From: Bacillus sp. FJAT-49736
Lineage (GTDB): Bacteria; Bacillota; Bacilli; Bacillales; Bacillaceae_C
Length of the DNA stretch: 64,000 nucleotides
Assembly: GCF_018343615.1 (NCBI RefSeq)
Contig: NZ_JAGYPI010000001.1
Location: 1,804,193 to 1,868,192 of the forward strand
Direction of reading: 5' to 3'
Positions within the stretch are counted from its first letter, which is position 1. Every line of letters starts with the position of its first letter. The notes beneath the pieces were generated by a model, which saw nothing but the letters and a program-made list of their open reading frames with translations, was not told the DNA's origin and did no database searches. Made by a program: the position numbers and the translations under genes. Of this stretch, positions 1 through 7,930 are shown in pieces.

Positions 1-87
1 TTTATGAAAGCTGGCTTATTGGCTGGAAAGTCATACCCGCAGAGGCTCCATGTCAAACTAGCACGATACAAACAGCTTACATCTTAA
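1..87 (+). CDS. 3' end of an unidentified protein, cut by the window edge
   Basis: An open frame enters from the left edge and stops at TAA (85-87), leaving 28 residues rich in Lys, Arg and Leu (key stretch AGKSYPQRLHVKLARYKQL). I do not recognise the family. It ends 13 bp before the stop codon of the opposing DUF4011 helicase fragment, so it could belong to whatever truncated that gene, perhaps a mobile element. That is only a guess from position, and the frame is short enough to be chance. Confidence 0.3.
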   Translation, partial: FMKAGLLAGKSYPQRLHVKLARYKQLTS

Positions 88-100
88 TAATCACAAAGAC

Positions 101-373
101 TTAACTTTTTTGTGTCCAAGATATTGACTCAAATCCACTAACAGATGGTTTCTTTTGTTTATCTACTTCTTGTTCTAAATCAACTAACGACCTTACCATA
201 AGAGCTTTTCCATTATTTAATAAATCAAAGACTTCATTAACATCTTTTGATATTTTAATAGTAGATTTGTTTGTTTTAAAATTCAGCAATCGATTCCTTT
301 TAGTCATATCTAAGAGTCGGGATTTCCAATGTTGAATTTTTATATCAAGTTTGCGTTCTTCCATTTTCCACAT
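101..373 (-). pseudogene. DUF4011 helicase, N-terminal fragment
   Basis: Ninety codons begin at ATG 373 behind a good AGGGGG site. The motif WKSRLLDMTKRNRLLNF (about residues 16-32) is typical of the N terminus of DUF4011 proteins, which are very large superfamily I helicases, often ending in Vsr-like and DUF3320 domains and predicted to act in DNA defence. Full-length members run well over 1000 residues, so the helicase motor and nuclease parts are absent. The frame stops just after residues SWTQKS and the sequence beyond belongs to an unrelated frame, so this is a truncated remnant. The family call is fairly safe; the cause of truncation is not visible. Confidence 0.65.
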
Positions 374-757
374 TTTCCCCCTAAAAAACTCGTTTCCTAT
401 TTAAAACTATTTACCTATTCTTATTATCAAAATACCATAATATCCCTAAATATCAACTACAAAATTCTCTATATTATCGCCATTTTCTACAATATTCAAT
501 TTACGATAAGATGCTCTTATTCCCAATAATTCTTATTTGATTAGTGAATTACCTGCATGTTAATATAGCAAAAGACAGATTAAAACAAATAATACAAATC
601 AAGAGGCTGGGACAAAACCCACCTCTTAGATGAAAAAGCCGGTGAAATTTTACAACGAGTAAAATTTCACCGGCTTTGATTTTTTTTACAATAAGATAAG
701 GATCACTTCTGAAAAAAATAAGTTACCACACAAAATAAAATAAGGAGCTTGATATGG
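374..757. other. Non-coding stretch between the helicase remnant and the DUF1648 gene
   Basis: No convincing gene is seen. The first 230 bases are very AT-rich and probably carry the promoter of the truncated helicase. At 601-627 there is a small hairpin (AAGAGG..TGGG / CCCA..CCTCTT) containing the phrase GAGGCTGGGACAAAAC, which I recall recurring between genes and near insertion-sequence ends in Firmicutes. It is followed by the strong hairpin listed separately. Confidence 0.5.
635..687 (+). terminator. 19-bp perfect hairpin, terminator-like
   Basis: Arms at 635-653 and 659-677 are perfectly complementary over 19 bp with a 5-base loop (AACGA), followed on the plus strand by GATTTTTTTT. It could also act for the minus-strand DUF1648 gene, which ends at 758, because the other side reads five T residues after the stem. 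It lies beside the GAGGCTGGGACAAAAC phrase, so it may be the scar of a mobile element and not an ordinary terminator. Confidence 0.6.
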
Positions 758-1255
758 TTATTTAATCCTAGCAGAACGAACAATAAAAAACACAATCGTA
801 CCAATTATAATAACTAGTATAATTGGAATTTCCCAAATACCTAGTCCTACATTATTTTTCATAGTCAATTGGATCCATTGCCAGCTATAATATACAAATA
901 ATAATGTGCTCTCTGCCTTGAAAACATTCATCATTTGTCTAGCATTCTTATATTGCTTTTCGATATTAACTTCTGATAAATGCGAGTAATTGAAAGTATG
1001 AGGAAATCGTTCAAGAATAGTCAACCCTAATGCGATTACGATAGATACTGCAGGAAGGACCCAAAGCATACCTTTATTCCCCCACCCGTCCGGCACGTCT
1101 CCATTAAAATGAATAGGGATTCTGCTTGATAATGATGGGTATTCGAACATTAAATAAACAATATTTCCGATTATCAATAGTAAACAAAAGATATCTAATA
1201 TAATTTCTATCTTTGATCTAGGAATGTTTAATTTTGGCCGTTTCATTATTTCCAC
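758..1255 (-). CDS. DUF1648 membrane protein
   Basis: 165 residues with about four hydrophobic segments (near residues 17-37, 65-82, 112-130 and 140-160). The first is followed by RIPIHFNGDVPDGWGNKG, the HFN-x-G-x-PDGWG signature of DUF1648, a domain found alone or in SdpI-like immunity and membrane proteins. The biochemical role is unknown. The GTG start at 1255 has the site AAGGGGGAG seven bases upstream. It is the last of three same-strand genes, 14 bp after the DUF2785 gene, so co-transcription is likely and the strong hairpin at 635-687 would end the unit. Confidence 0.75.
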   Translation of the reverse strand: MEIMKRPKLNIPRSKIEIILDIFCLLLIIGNIVYLMFEYPSLSSRIPIHFNGDVPDGWGNKGMLWVLPAVSIVIALGLTILERFPHTFNYSHLSEVNIEKQYKNARQMMNVFKAESTLLFVYYSWQWIQLTMKNNVGLGIWEIPIILVIIIGTIVFFIVRSARIK

Positions 1256-1269
1256 TATTCGCTCCCCCT

Positions 1270-2109
1270 TTATCTCTTATATACAGCATCATGCCATTTT
1301 TTTAGGACACTTTGAATTTCTCCCCGGGAAATTTCCCCATATTCGATATACCCTAATCGAAAATATAAAGATTTTAGGAAATTCATGATATTGGTTTTTA
1401 TCCTATAAAAATGGAATGAAAACCCTTCTTTTTTAAATACTTCATGCAAATTATCGCTGACAGAACCCACCCAATTTCCCAATATTTCATCGCTCATTCC
1501 ATTATCCAATAATGCTTCGATAGCGAATATCAATCTCTCATCTTCATCATCTGTGTACACACCGTTTTTCAATAGGCAAGAGAGAATTGCTTGTAATGCA
1601 TCCGGTATATAAGCTGACTGAAAAGCTGGATGTAAGATAGCGGTTGTTACCAGATCGGCTCCATGAGCAATACTATGCGCCCACCCCTTGTCCTCTACAT
1701 ACCCCCGGACATCCTTCTCTTGCAGTAAATAATGAAAACTACACTGAATAGCTTGATCTGCAAGCGAACTTGGAAGGAACTTTTCCTTTATATCTAAATG
1801 TAATACTAGCTGAGCACAAAGTGCAGAAAATGATCGAGTAAAAACAGAATCCGACTTCTCCTCACCTATTTTATAAAATAGATATTCTGAACTTATACAG
1901 GTTTCTAATATATTTTCCATTCGTGTATAATCAATCAATTTATTTCCTATAAATCTGCAAAATGTTGAATATATCAAGTGGTCTCTTAATTCAGGATTCA
2001 CGTCTCCAATATTCTCCAACATTTGTTCCGTTAGTACTTCTAGATTTATATTAGATATTTCTTCAACTGATAATTCCTTTAACTTCAAAAGTTGATTCTT
2101 TAGATTCAT
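1270..2109 (-). CDS. DUF2785 family protein
   Basis: About 279 residues, helical, no membrane segments and no signal peptide, so cytoplasmic. The stretch VEDKGWAHSIAHGADL (about residues 142-157) is the family hallmark of DUF2785, whose members look like alpha-helical repeat proteins of unknown function. An upstream ATG at 2133 is open, but the ATG at 2109 has GAGGT at correct spacing and a typical N terminus, so I prefer it. It sits between the S41 peptidase and the DUF1648 membrane protein on the same strand. The pairing with a peptidase is seen; any functional link is inference. Confidence 0.7.
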   Translation of the reverse strand: MNLKNQLLKLKELSVEEISNINLEVLTEQMLENIGDVNPELRDHLIYSTFCRFIGNKLIDYTRMENILETCISSEYLFYKIGEEKSDSVFTRSFSALCAQLVLHLDIKEKFLPSSLADQAIQCSFHYLLQEKDVRGYVEDKGWAHSIAHGADLVTTAILHPAFQSAYIPDALQAILSCLLKNGVYTDDEDERLIFAIEALLDNGMSDEILGNWVGSVSDNLHEVFKKEGFSFHFYRIKTNIMNFLKSLYFRLGYIEYGEISRGEIQSVLKKWHDAVYKR

Positions 2110-2135
2110 TTCATCTACCTCGTCGTCATTCACTT

Positions 2136-3416
2136 TTATCTATAGCTGTTGTTTTTTAACATATCAATCGCCACGTTCAAATCGATATCTTCAAAAATAT
2201 GATTTGGTGTCCATGGAATATGCACATGTGGAATAACACCAACCTCGGTCATACCTCTTCCCTCATCAATTCTAGAAAGTCTGGAGGTTGGATACCATAA
2301 TTCAAATAAGCCATCCCAGCTCATAACAGCTAAATTTGAATAGTCATTTAATCCTGCTGTCGCTCTGCCAATTACGGTTACTTTATTTGACATTTTACAA
2401 GTTTCTACAAACGAGTCCCCTGAGCTACCACAAGTCACATCAGCTAATACTATTACTCTCTCTGGACTCCTTCTTCCTTCGATTAGTTCATCTTCCTCTA
2501 ACTCGGAAAAATCAAATTCTACAAAGCCTTTGCCTTTATTTTTCTCCCATTCACGTAAAAGGATATTTATCACTTTGATAGTACCTTCATCTTGAATGTC
2601 TTTAAGAGAATTTCGGAAAGATTTTACTCTTAATTCATAATTTCGATCCGAACAATTAGTTAGCATAATTTCTCCGTCTTCATTAAGATTAGTTACCTGT
2701 TCCGGGAAAATGTATGGCAATAATGGATAGTAAGCCGAATCGCTTCCTCCATAATTAACTCTTACGTCTATAATTAAATCCTTACAATGATCTAATTTTT
2801 CTTTATGGGACTCGACTAGTCGATTTATTGCATCCGGATTATCAAAATCGGTTAAAGTCATTAATTGAATATTTTTATCTAAACTTTTCAAGGAATATTG
2901 CGGAATATATTTAGAACTTTCATATTGATTTAACTCCATCATACTTTTTGCTCCACTAAGATTCTCCACCTCACAAAATGAGTATTCACGAATGATCTTA
3001 TCCCAGTTCTCTCTTTCTTGATTATTTTCTCCTAATCTTCTTTTATGTATTTCCAACAATTCCGGAATACTCTTATTCTCAAGTGATACGATTGAAAATC
3101 CTTTTTCCAATCTTGTTTCATTACTAACTGCTGTAATATATAAACGGTCATTATATCTTCTTACTTTAAACCCTGAGTCATATTGTTTTTGATTTTCATT
3201 TGTTATGTGTCTAAAAGACATATGATGATCTTTGAAATCGAGCAAATAGTCCTGAACTATTTTTACAAATTGGGTAGGTGTTAATTCATTTTTAACTTCC
3301 AAGCTCTCAATTTCTTTTGCATAAACGTCCGGATTATCCCAACCTTTTTTATCTTCACAACCGGAATAATCATGCTGAGTAATGGAAACGATTTCTTGAA
3401 ATATCTCTTGATACAT
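2136..3416 (-). CDS. S41 family (tail-specific-protease-like) peptidase
   Basis: About 426 residues. The C-terminal half carries the S41 landmarks: DVRVNYGGSDSAYYPLL (about 221-237), VLADVTCGSSGDSF (about 325-338) with the probable nucleophile serine in the SSGDS turn, and a GRATAGLNDYSNL loop. The N-terminal part is helical and has no obvious PDZ domain, and there is no signal peptide or membrane segment, so a cytoplasmic enzyme is most likely, unlike the secreted CtpA/CtpB processing proteases. ATG 3416 (M4 of the longest frame) has AAAGGATG at better spacing. First gene of a putative operon with DUF2785 and DUF1648. Substrate unknown. Confidence 0.75.
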   Translation of the reverse strand: MYQEIFQEIVSITQHDYSGCEDKKGWDNPDVYAKEIESLEVKNELTPTQFVKIVQDYLLDFKDHHMSFRHITNENQKQYDSGFKVRRYNDRLYITAVSNETRLEKGFSIVSLENKSIPELLEIHKRRLGENNQERENWDKIIREYSFCEVENLSGAKSMMELNQYESSKYIPQYSLKSLDKNIQLMTLTDFDNPDAINRLVESHKEKLDHCKDLIIDVRVNYGGSDSAYYPLLPYIFPEQVTNLNEDGEIMLTNCSDRNYELRVKSFRNSLKDIQDEGTIKVINILLREWEKNKGKGFVEFDFSELEEDELIEGRRSPERVIVLADVTCGSSGDSFVETCKMSNKVTVIGRATAGLNDYSNLAVMSWDGLFELWYPTSRLSRIDEGRGMTEVGVIPHVHIPWTPNHIFEDIDLNVAIDMLKNNSYR

Positions 3417-3490
3417 TCTGATCATCCTTTTTTAAAATAGTAACTATTTCCTATACTTGTTAATTTCATTACTATTCCGGAAAAATCCTG

Positions 3491-3715
3491 CTAAAACGAA
3501 TAAATAACCTCTATATACTGTTTCCACTTTTGAGCCATGTATAGCCTTGTCTGCATTCGTCTTTCTGAATAGGGATCCTCTCCTTCCCTCCACTCTAAAT
3601 CAAGGGAAACACTATAACCAGTTATTTCCTCTAATGCTTCACAACGATTTCCAAAGCTCCAATGAGATTTGCAAAAACTTAAAAATTGGTTCCTAATGAA
3701 TATCAAATTTATCAT
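3491..3715 (-). CDS. Small hypothetical protein, possibly 5'-truncated
   Basis: 74 codons; I do not recognise the family. The composition is protein-like (two Cys, five Trp, a charged C-terminal half with DPYSERRMQTRLYMAQKW), but there is no ribosome binding site before the ATG at 3715. The frame is closed just upstream by a stop lying inside the repeat that begins at 3721. This suggests the real 5' part of the gene was lost when the repeat arrived, leaving a C-terminal fragment. A chance frame cannot be excluded. Confidence 0.35.
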   Translation of the reverse strand: MINLIFIRNQFLSFCKSHWSFGNRCEALEEITGYSVSLDLEWREGEDPYSERRMQTRLYMAQKWKQYIEVIYSF

Positions 3716-3720
3716 AAAGT

Positions 3721-3844
3721 GGACTCAAGTTCCGTTATATAGAAAATATATAGGAAAATCACTGTTTTTTCGCAAAATAAGGAACGTATGTCCGCAAACA
3801 TAACGTTTTATCGTATTTTTTCACATACAGCGGAACGTGTGTCC
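3721..3844. repeat. Short palindromic intergenic repeat (GGAACGTxTGTCC type)
   Basis: The unit starts with GGACTCAAGTTCCGTTATA (3721-3739) and ends with the near-complement TACAGCGGAACGTGTGTCC (3826-3844), giving imperfect inverted ends about 124 bp apart. An internal copy, GGAACGTATGTCCGCAAAC, lies at 3781-3799 and resembles GGAACGTGTGTCCTCCAAAC at 3832-3851. There is no coding potential. The layout resembles a non-autonomous dispersed repeat, and I recall similar GGAAC/GTCC modules between genes in Bacillaceae. Confidence 0.5.
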
Positions 3845-3919
3845 TCCAAACCTAGAAGAATACAAAACTCACTACCTCACAGAATTTATGCCCAATTAAT
3901 TTTCCAATACTAATAAATA

Positions 3920-3945
3920 GACCAAATCGATTTTTCGATTTGGTC
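3920..3945. terminator. 11-bp hairpin downstream of the Nudix gene
   Basis: GACCAAATCGA (3920-3930) pairs with TCGATTTGGTC (3935-3945) around a four-T loop, just past the reconstructed end of the Nudix gene at 3959. Neither side has a clean T-run, so termination efficiency is doubtful. Confidence 0.4.
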
Positions 3946-3958
3946 ATCTAATTTTATG

Positions 3959-4362
3959 CTAATTAAAAAAGCTTCCTCTAATAATGTCTAACATTTCCCT
4001 TGGTCTAATATCTAATAATGCACACTCATCAATACTCACCAAATCGGTTCATATGTCCCTCTATTCCGATTTGGATCCGTGAATTCTCCTGCAGTGCCTG
4101 TTCCAAATTCGCCTTCTATTATTTCTGCCAAATAGAAATATTGTGTACCATTGTGTTTTATGCTTACAATTAATTCCTTTATTTCAATCGTAACACCTAA
4201 CTCTTCAAAACCCTCTCTTACTGTCGCATCTTCCGGCGTTTCTCCATCTTCTATACCTCCACCGGGAAAAACATAATATATGATGTTTTCCTTATTCCGT
4301 TTGATAAGCCCAATTCTTCCCTTTTCCTTATCAATAAGAACTGCGGATCCTCTATTTCGCAA
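3959..4362 (-). pseudogene. Nudix hydrolase, disrupted by a one-base frameshift
   Basis: The reading frame from TTG 4362 (site GGAGG nine bases upstream) contains a complete Nudix box, GGGIEDGETPEDATVREGFEELGV split over residues 34-57, which binds the divalent metal for diphosphate hydrolysis. The frame stops after the residues GTYEPIW at 4036. In the next frame the sequence continues at once as VSIDECALLDIRPREMLDII to a TAG at 3959-3961, which is what this family has after the same W. Restoring one G after the TGG codon would give an intact protein of about 134 residues. So it is either a recent pseudogene or a sequencing error. Substrate is unknown. Confidence 0.75.
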
Positions 4363-4514
4363 AGATGATAGCCTCCATTAGTTTTTTGAAACTTTCCCCA
4401 AAAAATAATTTTACTTTTATTGTAAACGGACATACTAATATTGCCAAGTTTTTCGGGGTTAATTTGTCAGATTTTTCAAAGGTTGATGTTTTGAATTATG
4501 GAGGAGAAGATGAA

Positions 4515-7043
4515 GTGAAAAAAGCAGTACTAATAAGGAAAGTGAAGTTTGTATTTAGTCCGATTAAAAAATATGCTTTTGATGGCGGATTTCGAAGAAG
4601 AGTTCTATATACAAAATACCTAGAGAAAAAGCCGCTTAAGGAGAAAACCATTTTATATGAGTCCTACCATGGTCAAAGTATGACAGGAAACCCATATGCA
4701 GTATTTAAATACTTAATCAATAACGAGAAATATAAGGATTATGTTCATGTATGGGTTGTTCAAGATGATACAGTTATTCACGAAAAGTATAAGCATATTC
4801 GCAATGTTAAATTTGTTCGAAAAGAAAGCAATCAATATATAATTTATCTTGCAACTGCTAAGTATTTAATTAATGATACTACGTTTCCTTACTATTTTCA
4901 GAAAAGAAAAGACCAAATATATGCTAATATCTGGCATGGAACACCCTTAAAGACGATGGGAATACATATTAAAAATAGAGGATATACCGATCACAAAAAT
5001 ATTCAACGGAATTTTCTTTTCACAGATTTTATGGTTAATCCAAATAAATTTACAGCGGAAAAGCTTCTGCATTCTCATGATGTCTATAGTATCTTTAATG
5101 GAAAAATATTAGATTCTGGATATCCGCGTGTAGATTTAATGGTACATGCAAATAAGGAGGAAATGAGGAATATATTATCCGTTCCAAGTGAAAAAAAAGT
5201 AATTCTATATGCGCCGACATGGAGAGGAAAGTTGGGCAGTGAAAAAGACGAGAGCGAGAAGCTGCTCAAGGATATGAATCTTCTAAAGGAGCACATTAGT
5301 GATGAGTATATCATTTTATTAAAGTCGCATTATTATGCTTACAAATTTTTTGAGGAGCAAGGACTGGCAGATCTATGTGTTCCGAATAAGCTTGATACGA
5401 ACGAAGTATTATCTATTGTGGATATTTTAATAACGGATTACTCTAGTATTTTCTTTGATTTTCTTCCATCGAAAAAGCCGATTATCTTCTATGCCTATGA
5501 TGAGGAGCAATATCAAAGAGAACGTGGAACCTATATCCCGATGGACCAATTACCAGGGCCATTATGTCATCATTTAGCCGAAGTGGCAGATTCCATTAAT
5601 CATATTAAGCTTATCAAAGACCGATTTCGTATTAAGTATGAAGAATTTTTAGAGGAATTTTGCTACCATGATGATGGAAAAGCGACAGCACGCTTTGTAG
5701 AAACAGTACTAGAGGGAAAACAATCTGATAACCTTATGCAAACACTCTCCAATAAAACAAAAATTCTTATCTATGGAGGAGGTTTTTTAAATAATGGCAT
5801 TACCTCCTCTGTTATTAACTTATTAAATGCGATTGATTATGATCATTATGATGTAACCATTATGGATTTCTCTGATAATAACAAGCCAGAAAAATGGAAA
5901 AACATTGAAAAGCTAAACAAAAATATTCACTTTATTCATAGAATGGGCACTTGGAACGCCACTCTTCTTGAATGGTACCGCCATGCCTTAATCCTTCGAA
6001 GAGGGATATATACTGCTACGATGCAGAGAATCGTCCCCATTAAAATGTACAAAAGAGAACTAGAGAGAATTATCGGCAACACGTCCTATGATATTGGAAT
6101 AGATTTCAGCGGATACAGTCCATTTTGGGCATCTATAATAGCTTTTGGCGATTTCAAAAAGAAAAGCATTTATTTGCATAATGATATGGGACAAGAAATC
6201 AATAAGAAGGTGAATAATAAATATCCGCATCGCCAGAATTTGAAAGTAATTTTTTCCTTATATAATTTTTTCGATAATGTAGTTTCTGTATCTAAATTAA
6301 CTAATGAACAAAATAAAAAGAGCTTACAGAAAGTTGTTAAGAATATAGAGGATCGTATGAAATACGTTATTAATAACATTGATTACGAACAGATCCTCAC
6401 ACAAAAAGAGGAATTTTCCGAGGAATTTGTAATAAAGTTTAAGGATAAAAACTATATGCTATCCGTTCATAACGACAATCATAATCATTTAGAGCTAACT
6501 GGATATCAAATGCCAGATGAAAATGATATCAATTTCATCAATATTGGCAGACTAAGTCCGGAAAAGGATCATGCAAAATTAATTGCTGCATTTTCTCATA
6601 TAGCAGCAAATCACCCAAAAGCAAAGCTCTTTATTGTCGGTGATGGTGATTTAAAGACATCCTTATTGGAATTAGTAAAAAATCTAAAATTAGAGGAAAA
6701 AGTTACTTTCACAGGTCAAATCAGCAATCCATATGCCCTGCTTCATAAATGTGATTGTTTCGTGCTATCCTCTAACCATGAAGGGCAGCCAATGGTTCTG
6801 CTTGAAGCGTTAACACTTGGTAAACCAGTAATTGTAACGGATATTCCAGGTTCCAGAAGTGTCATTGAAGGCGGACATGGGTTAATAGTGGAAAACTCCA
6901 TTAAAGGACTCATTGATGGAATGGAGCATTTTATAAATGGAAAAGAGCTTTTGGAAAGACAGTTTGACTATGTCAGCTACCGTCAAGAAGCGATGAAAAT
7001 GTTCTATGAAAAAATATGTTCACGAGAAAGCCAAACTGGCTAA
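4515..7043 (+). CDS. CDP-glycerol glycerophosphotransferase fused to a GT4 glycosyltransferase
   Basis: About 842 residues in two enzymes. Residues about 40-410 are a TagF/TarF-like CDP-glycerol:poly(glycerophosphate) glycerophosphotransferase, with the catalytic-type histidines in IWHGTPLKTMG and LLKSHYYAY and the motif ITDYSSIFFDF. Residues about 425-835 form a GT-B glycosyltransferase of family 4, with NIGRLSPEKDH, IVGDGDL and an E-x7-E motif (EGQPMVLLE). Both domains point to teichoic-acid or other glycerol-phosphate polymer synthesis at the inner membrane face. An ATG at 4365 is open but has no ribosome site and lies inside the ribosome site of the opposing Nudix gene; GTG 4515 has GGAGGAG ten bases upstream, so I chose it. 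Confidence 0.8.
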   Translation: MKKAVLIRKVKFVFSPIKKYAFDGGFRRRVLYTKYLEKKPLKEKTILYESYHGQSMTGNPYAVFKYLINNEKYKDYVHVWVVQDDTVIHEKYKHIRNVKFVRKESNQYIIYLATAKYLINDTTFPYYFQKRKDQIYANIWHGTPLKTMGIHIKNRGYTDHKNIQRNFLFTDFMVNPNKFTAEKLLHSHDVYSIFNGKILDSGYPRVDLMVHANKEEMRNILSVPSEKKVILYAPTWRGKLGSEKDESEKLLKDMNLLKEHISDEYIILLKSHYYAYKFFEEQGLADLCVPNKLDTNEVLSIVDILITDYSSIFFDFLPSKKPIIFYAYDEEQYQRERGTYIPMDQLPGPLCHHLAEVADSINHIKLIKDRFRIKYEEFLEEFCYHDDGKATARFVETVLEGKQSDNLMQTLSNKTKILIYGGGFLNNGITSSVINLLNAIDYDHYDVTIMDFSDNNKPEKWKNIEKLNKNIHFIHRMGTWNATLLEWYRHALILRRGIYTATMQRIVPIKMYKRELERIIGNTSYDIGIDFSGYSPFWASIIAFGDFKKKSIYLHNDMGQEINKKVNNKYPHRQNLKVIFSLYNFFDNVVSVSKLTNEQNKKSLQKVVKNIEDRMKYVINNIDYEQILTQKEEFSEEFVIKFKDKNYMLSVHNDNHNHLELTGYQMPDENDINFINIGRLSPEKDHAKLIAAFSHIAANHPKAKLFIVGDGDLKTSLLELVKNLKLEEKVTFTGQISNPYALLHKCDCFVLSSNHEGQPMVLLEALTLGKPVIVTDIPGSRSVIEGGHGLIVENSIKGLIDGMEHFINGKELLERQFDYVSYRQEAMKMFYEKICSRESQTG

Positions 7044-7050
7044 TTTAATC

Positions 7051-7095
7051 AAGGAAGTCCCGGGTGCCTGGCGCCATATGGGACTTCCTTTTCAT
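7051..7095. terminator. Bidirectional intrinsic terminator
   Basis: AAGGAAGTCCC (7051-7061) pairs with GGGACTTCCTT (7080-7090), and a TTCATTTTT run follows. The hairpin separates the convergent fusion glycosyltransferase gene and the CoA pyrophosphatase gene. The large loop contains GGTGCCTGGCGCC, itself nearly self-complementary. Confidence 0.7.
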
Positions 7096-7709
7096 TTTTG
7101 CAGATGCTCGACAAATTGTTTGATTAATTTTGCAGTAAGACCCCAGATGACAAACTCCTCATAATAATAAAAATACTCATTCAATTTCCTTGGCTGCCAT
7201 TTATATTTTTCTCCGCCATGAATAAGGCTGTAAGGAAAGCTTTCTTCCGGTTCTGCATGGAAATTTACTTTAAAACAATCAGGAGGATTCATCATGAAAA
7301 AGGAAAGCGGAACGGTAAACACCTTTTCCACTTCAGAAGGATTTGGTTTAATGAGTTCAGGCTTGGATAGATACCCCACAAATGGATAGATAATTGTTCC
7401 ATATGGTGAAATATTAAAATCCAATGGAGCAACAATAGAAATTAGTTCTTGAGGAATACCCAATTCCTCTACTGTTTCACGTACAGCTGTGACTTGTTCA
7501 TTTTCATCTTCCTCATCCATTTTTCCTCCGGGAAGGCAAATTTCACCTGGTTGTCTTCTTAAACTTAAGGCGCGTACCTCAAATAATATATGTAGTTCAT
7601 CCTCTATTTTTATTAGTGGGATTAATACTGCAAATTTCGTGAAGTTTTGCATATCCGCAATAGTTGGTGTTCGATTTTCTAAGCTAGTTATTATTTTTTC
7701 AAGATCCAT
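7092..7709 (-). CDS. Nudix hydrolase, CoA pyrophosphatase type
   Basis: 205 residues. The Nudix box lies at about residues 58-83 (LPGGKMDEEDENEQVTAVRE then TVEELGI), preceded by RRQPGEICLPGG, which matches the CoA-pyrophosphatase signature of NudL/PCD1 proteins that split CoA and its derivatives into phosphopantetheine and 3',5'-ADP. Length is typical. No signal peptide, so cytoplasmic. ATG 7709 has an excellent AAAGGAGGGGG site. It is a single-gene unit facing the glycosyltransferase across a shared terminator. The function is a family inference; other short-tailed Nudix substrates remain possible. Confidence 0.8.
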   Translation of the reverse strand: MDLEKIITSLENRTPTIADMQNFTKFAVLIPLIKIEDELHILFEVRALSLRRQPGEICLPGGKMDEEDENEQVTAVRETVEELGIPQELISIVAPLDFNISPYGTIIYPFVGYLSKPELIKPNPSEVEKVFTVPLSFFMMNPPDCFKVNFHAEPEESFPYSLIHGGEKYKWQPRKLNEYFYYYEEFVIWGLTAKLIKQFVEHLQK

Positions 7710-7930
7710 CCTTCCCCCTCCTTTTGCCTTGGTTATTAATGAAGGAATACTTGTAATGTTATATATTCGCCCTTATGATGAAAATTCCTTCGAAGAAAAG
7801 GATATATCCCCATTGTCACAGCATGTTCATATTTTTTTATAATGAAAAAAAAGGCTTATGTTATAATTCCACTAAGCAATATTCAAATAATTGAGAATAA
7901 TGTTCTCTTTTAAAGAAAGGTGGAATGCAT
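7710..7930. other. Intergenic region before the MFS gene
   Basis: No gene is seen. It must hold the divergent promoters of the Nudix and MFS genes. TATAAT occurs near 7861 without a good partner hexamer. A short palindrome, GAGAATAATGTTCTC, lies near 7892-7906, close before the MFS ribosome site, and could be a repressor site. Both points are weak. Confidence 0.3.

Noticed and set aside
3721-3851. CRISPR-like array
   Set aside because: Only two or three short imperfect copies, one of them inverted, with no regular spacers and no cas genes.
4251-4433. 60-codon minus-strand frame overlapping the Nudix start
   Set aside because: It runs out of frame through the conserved Nudix gene and has no recognisable domain.
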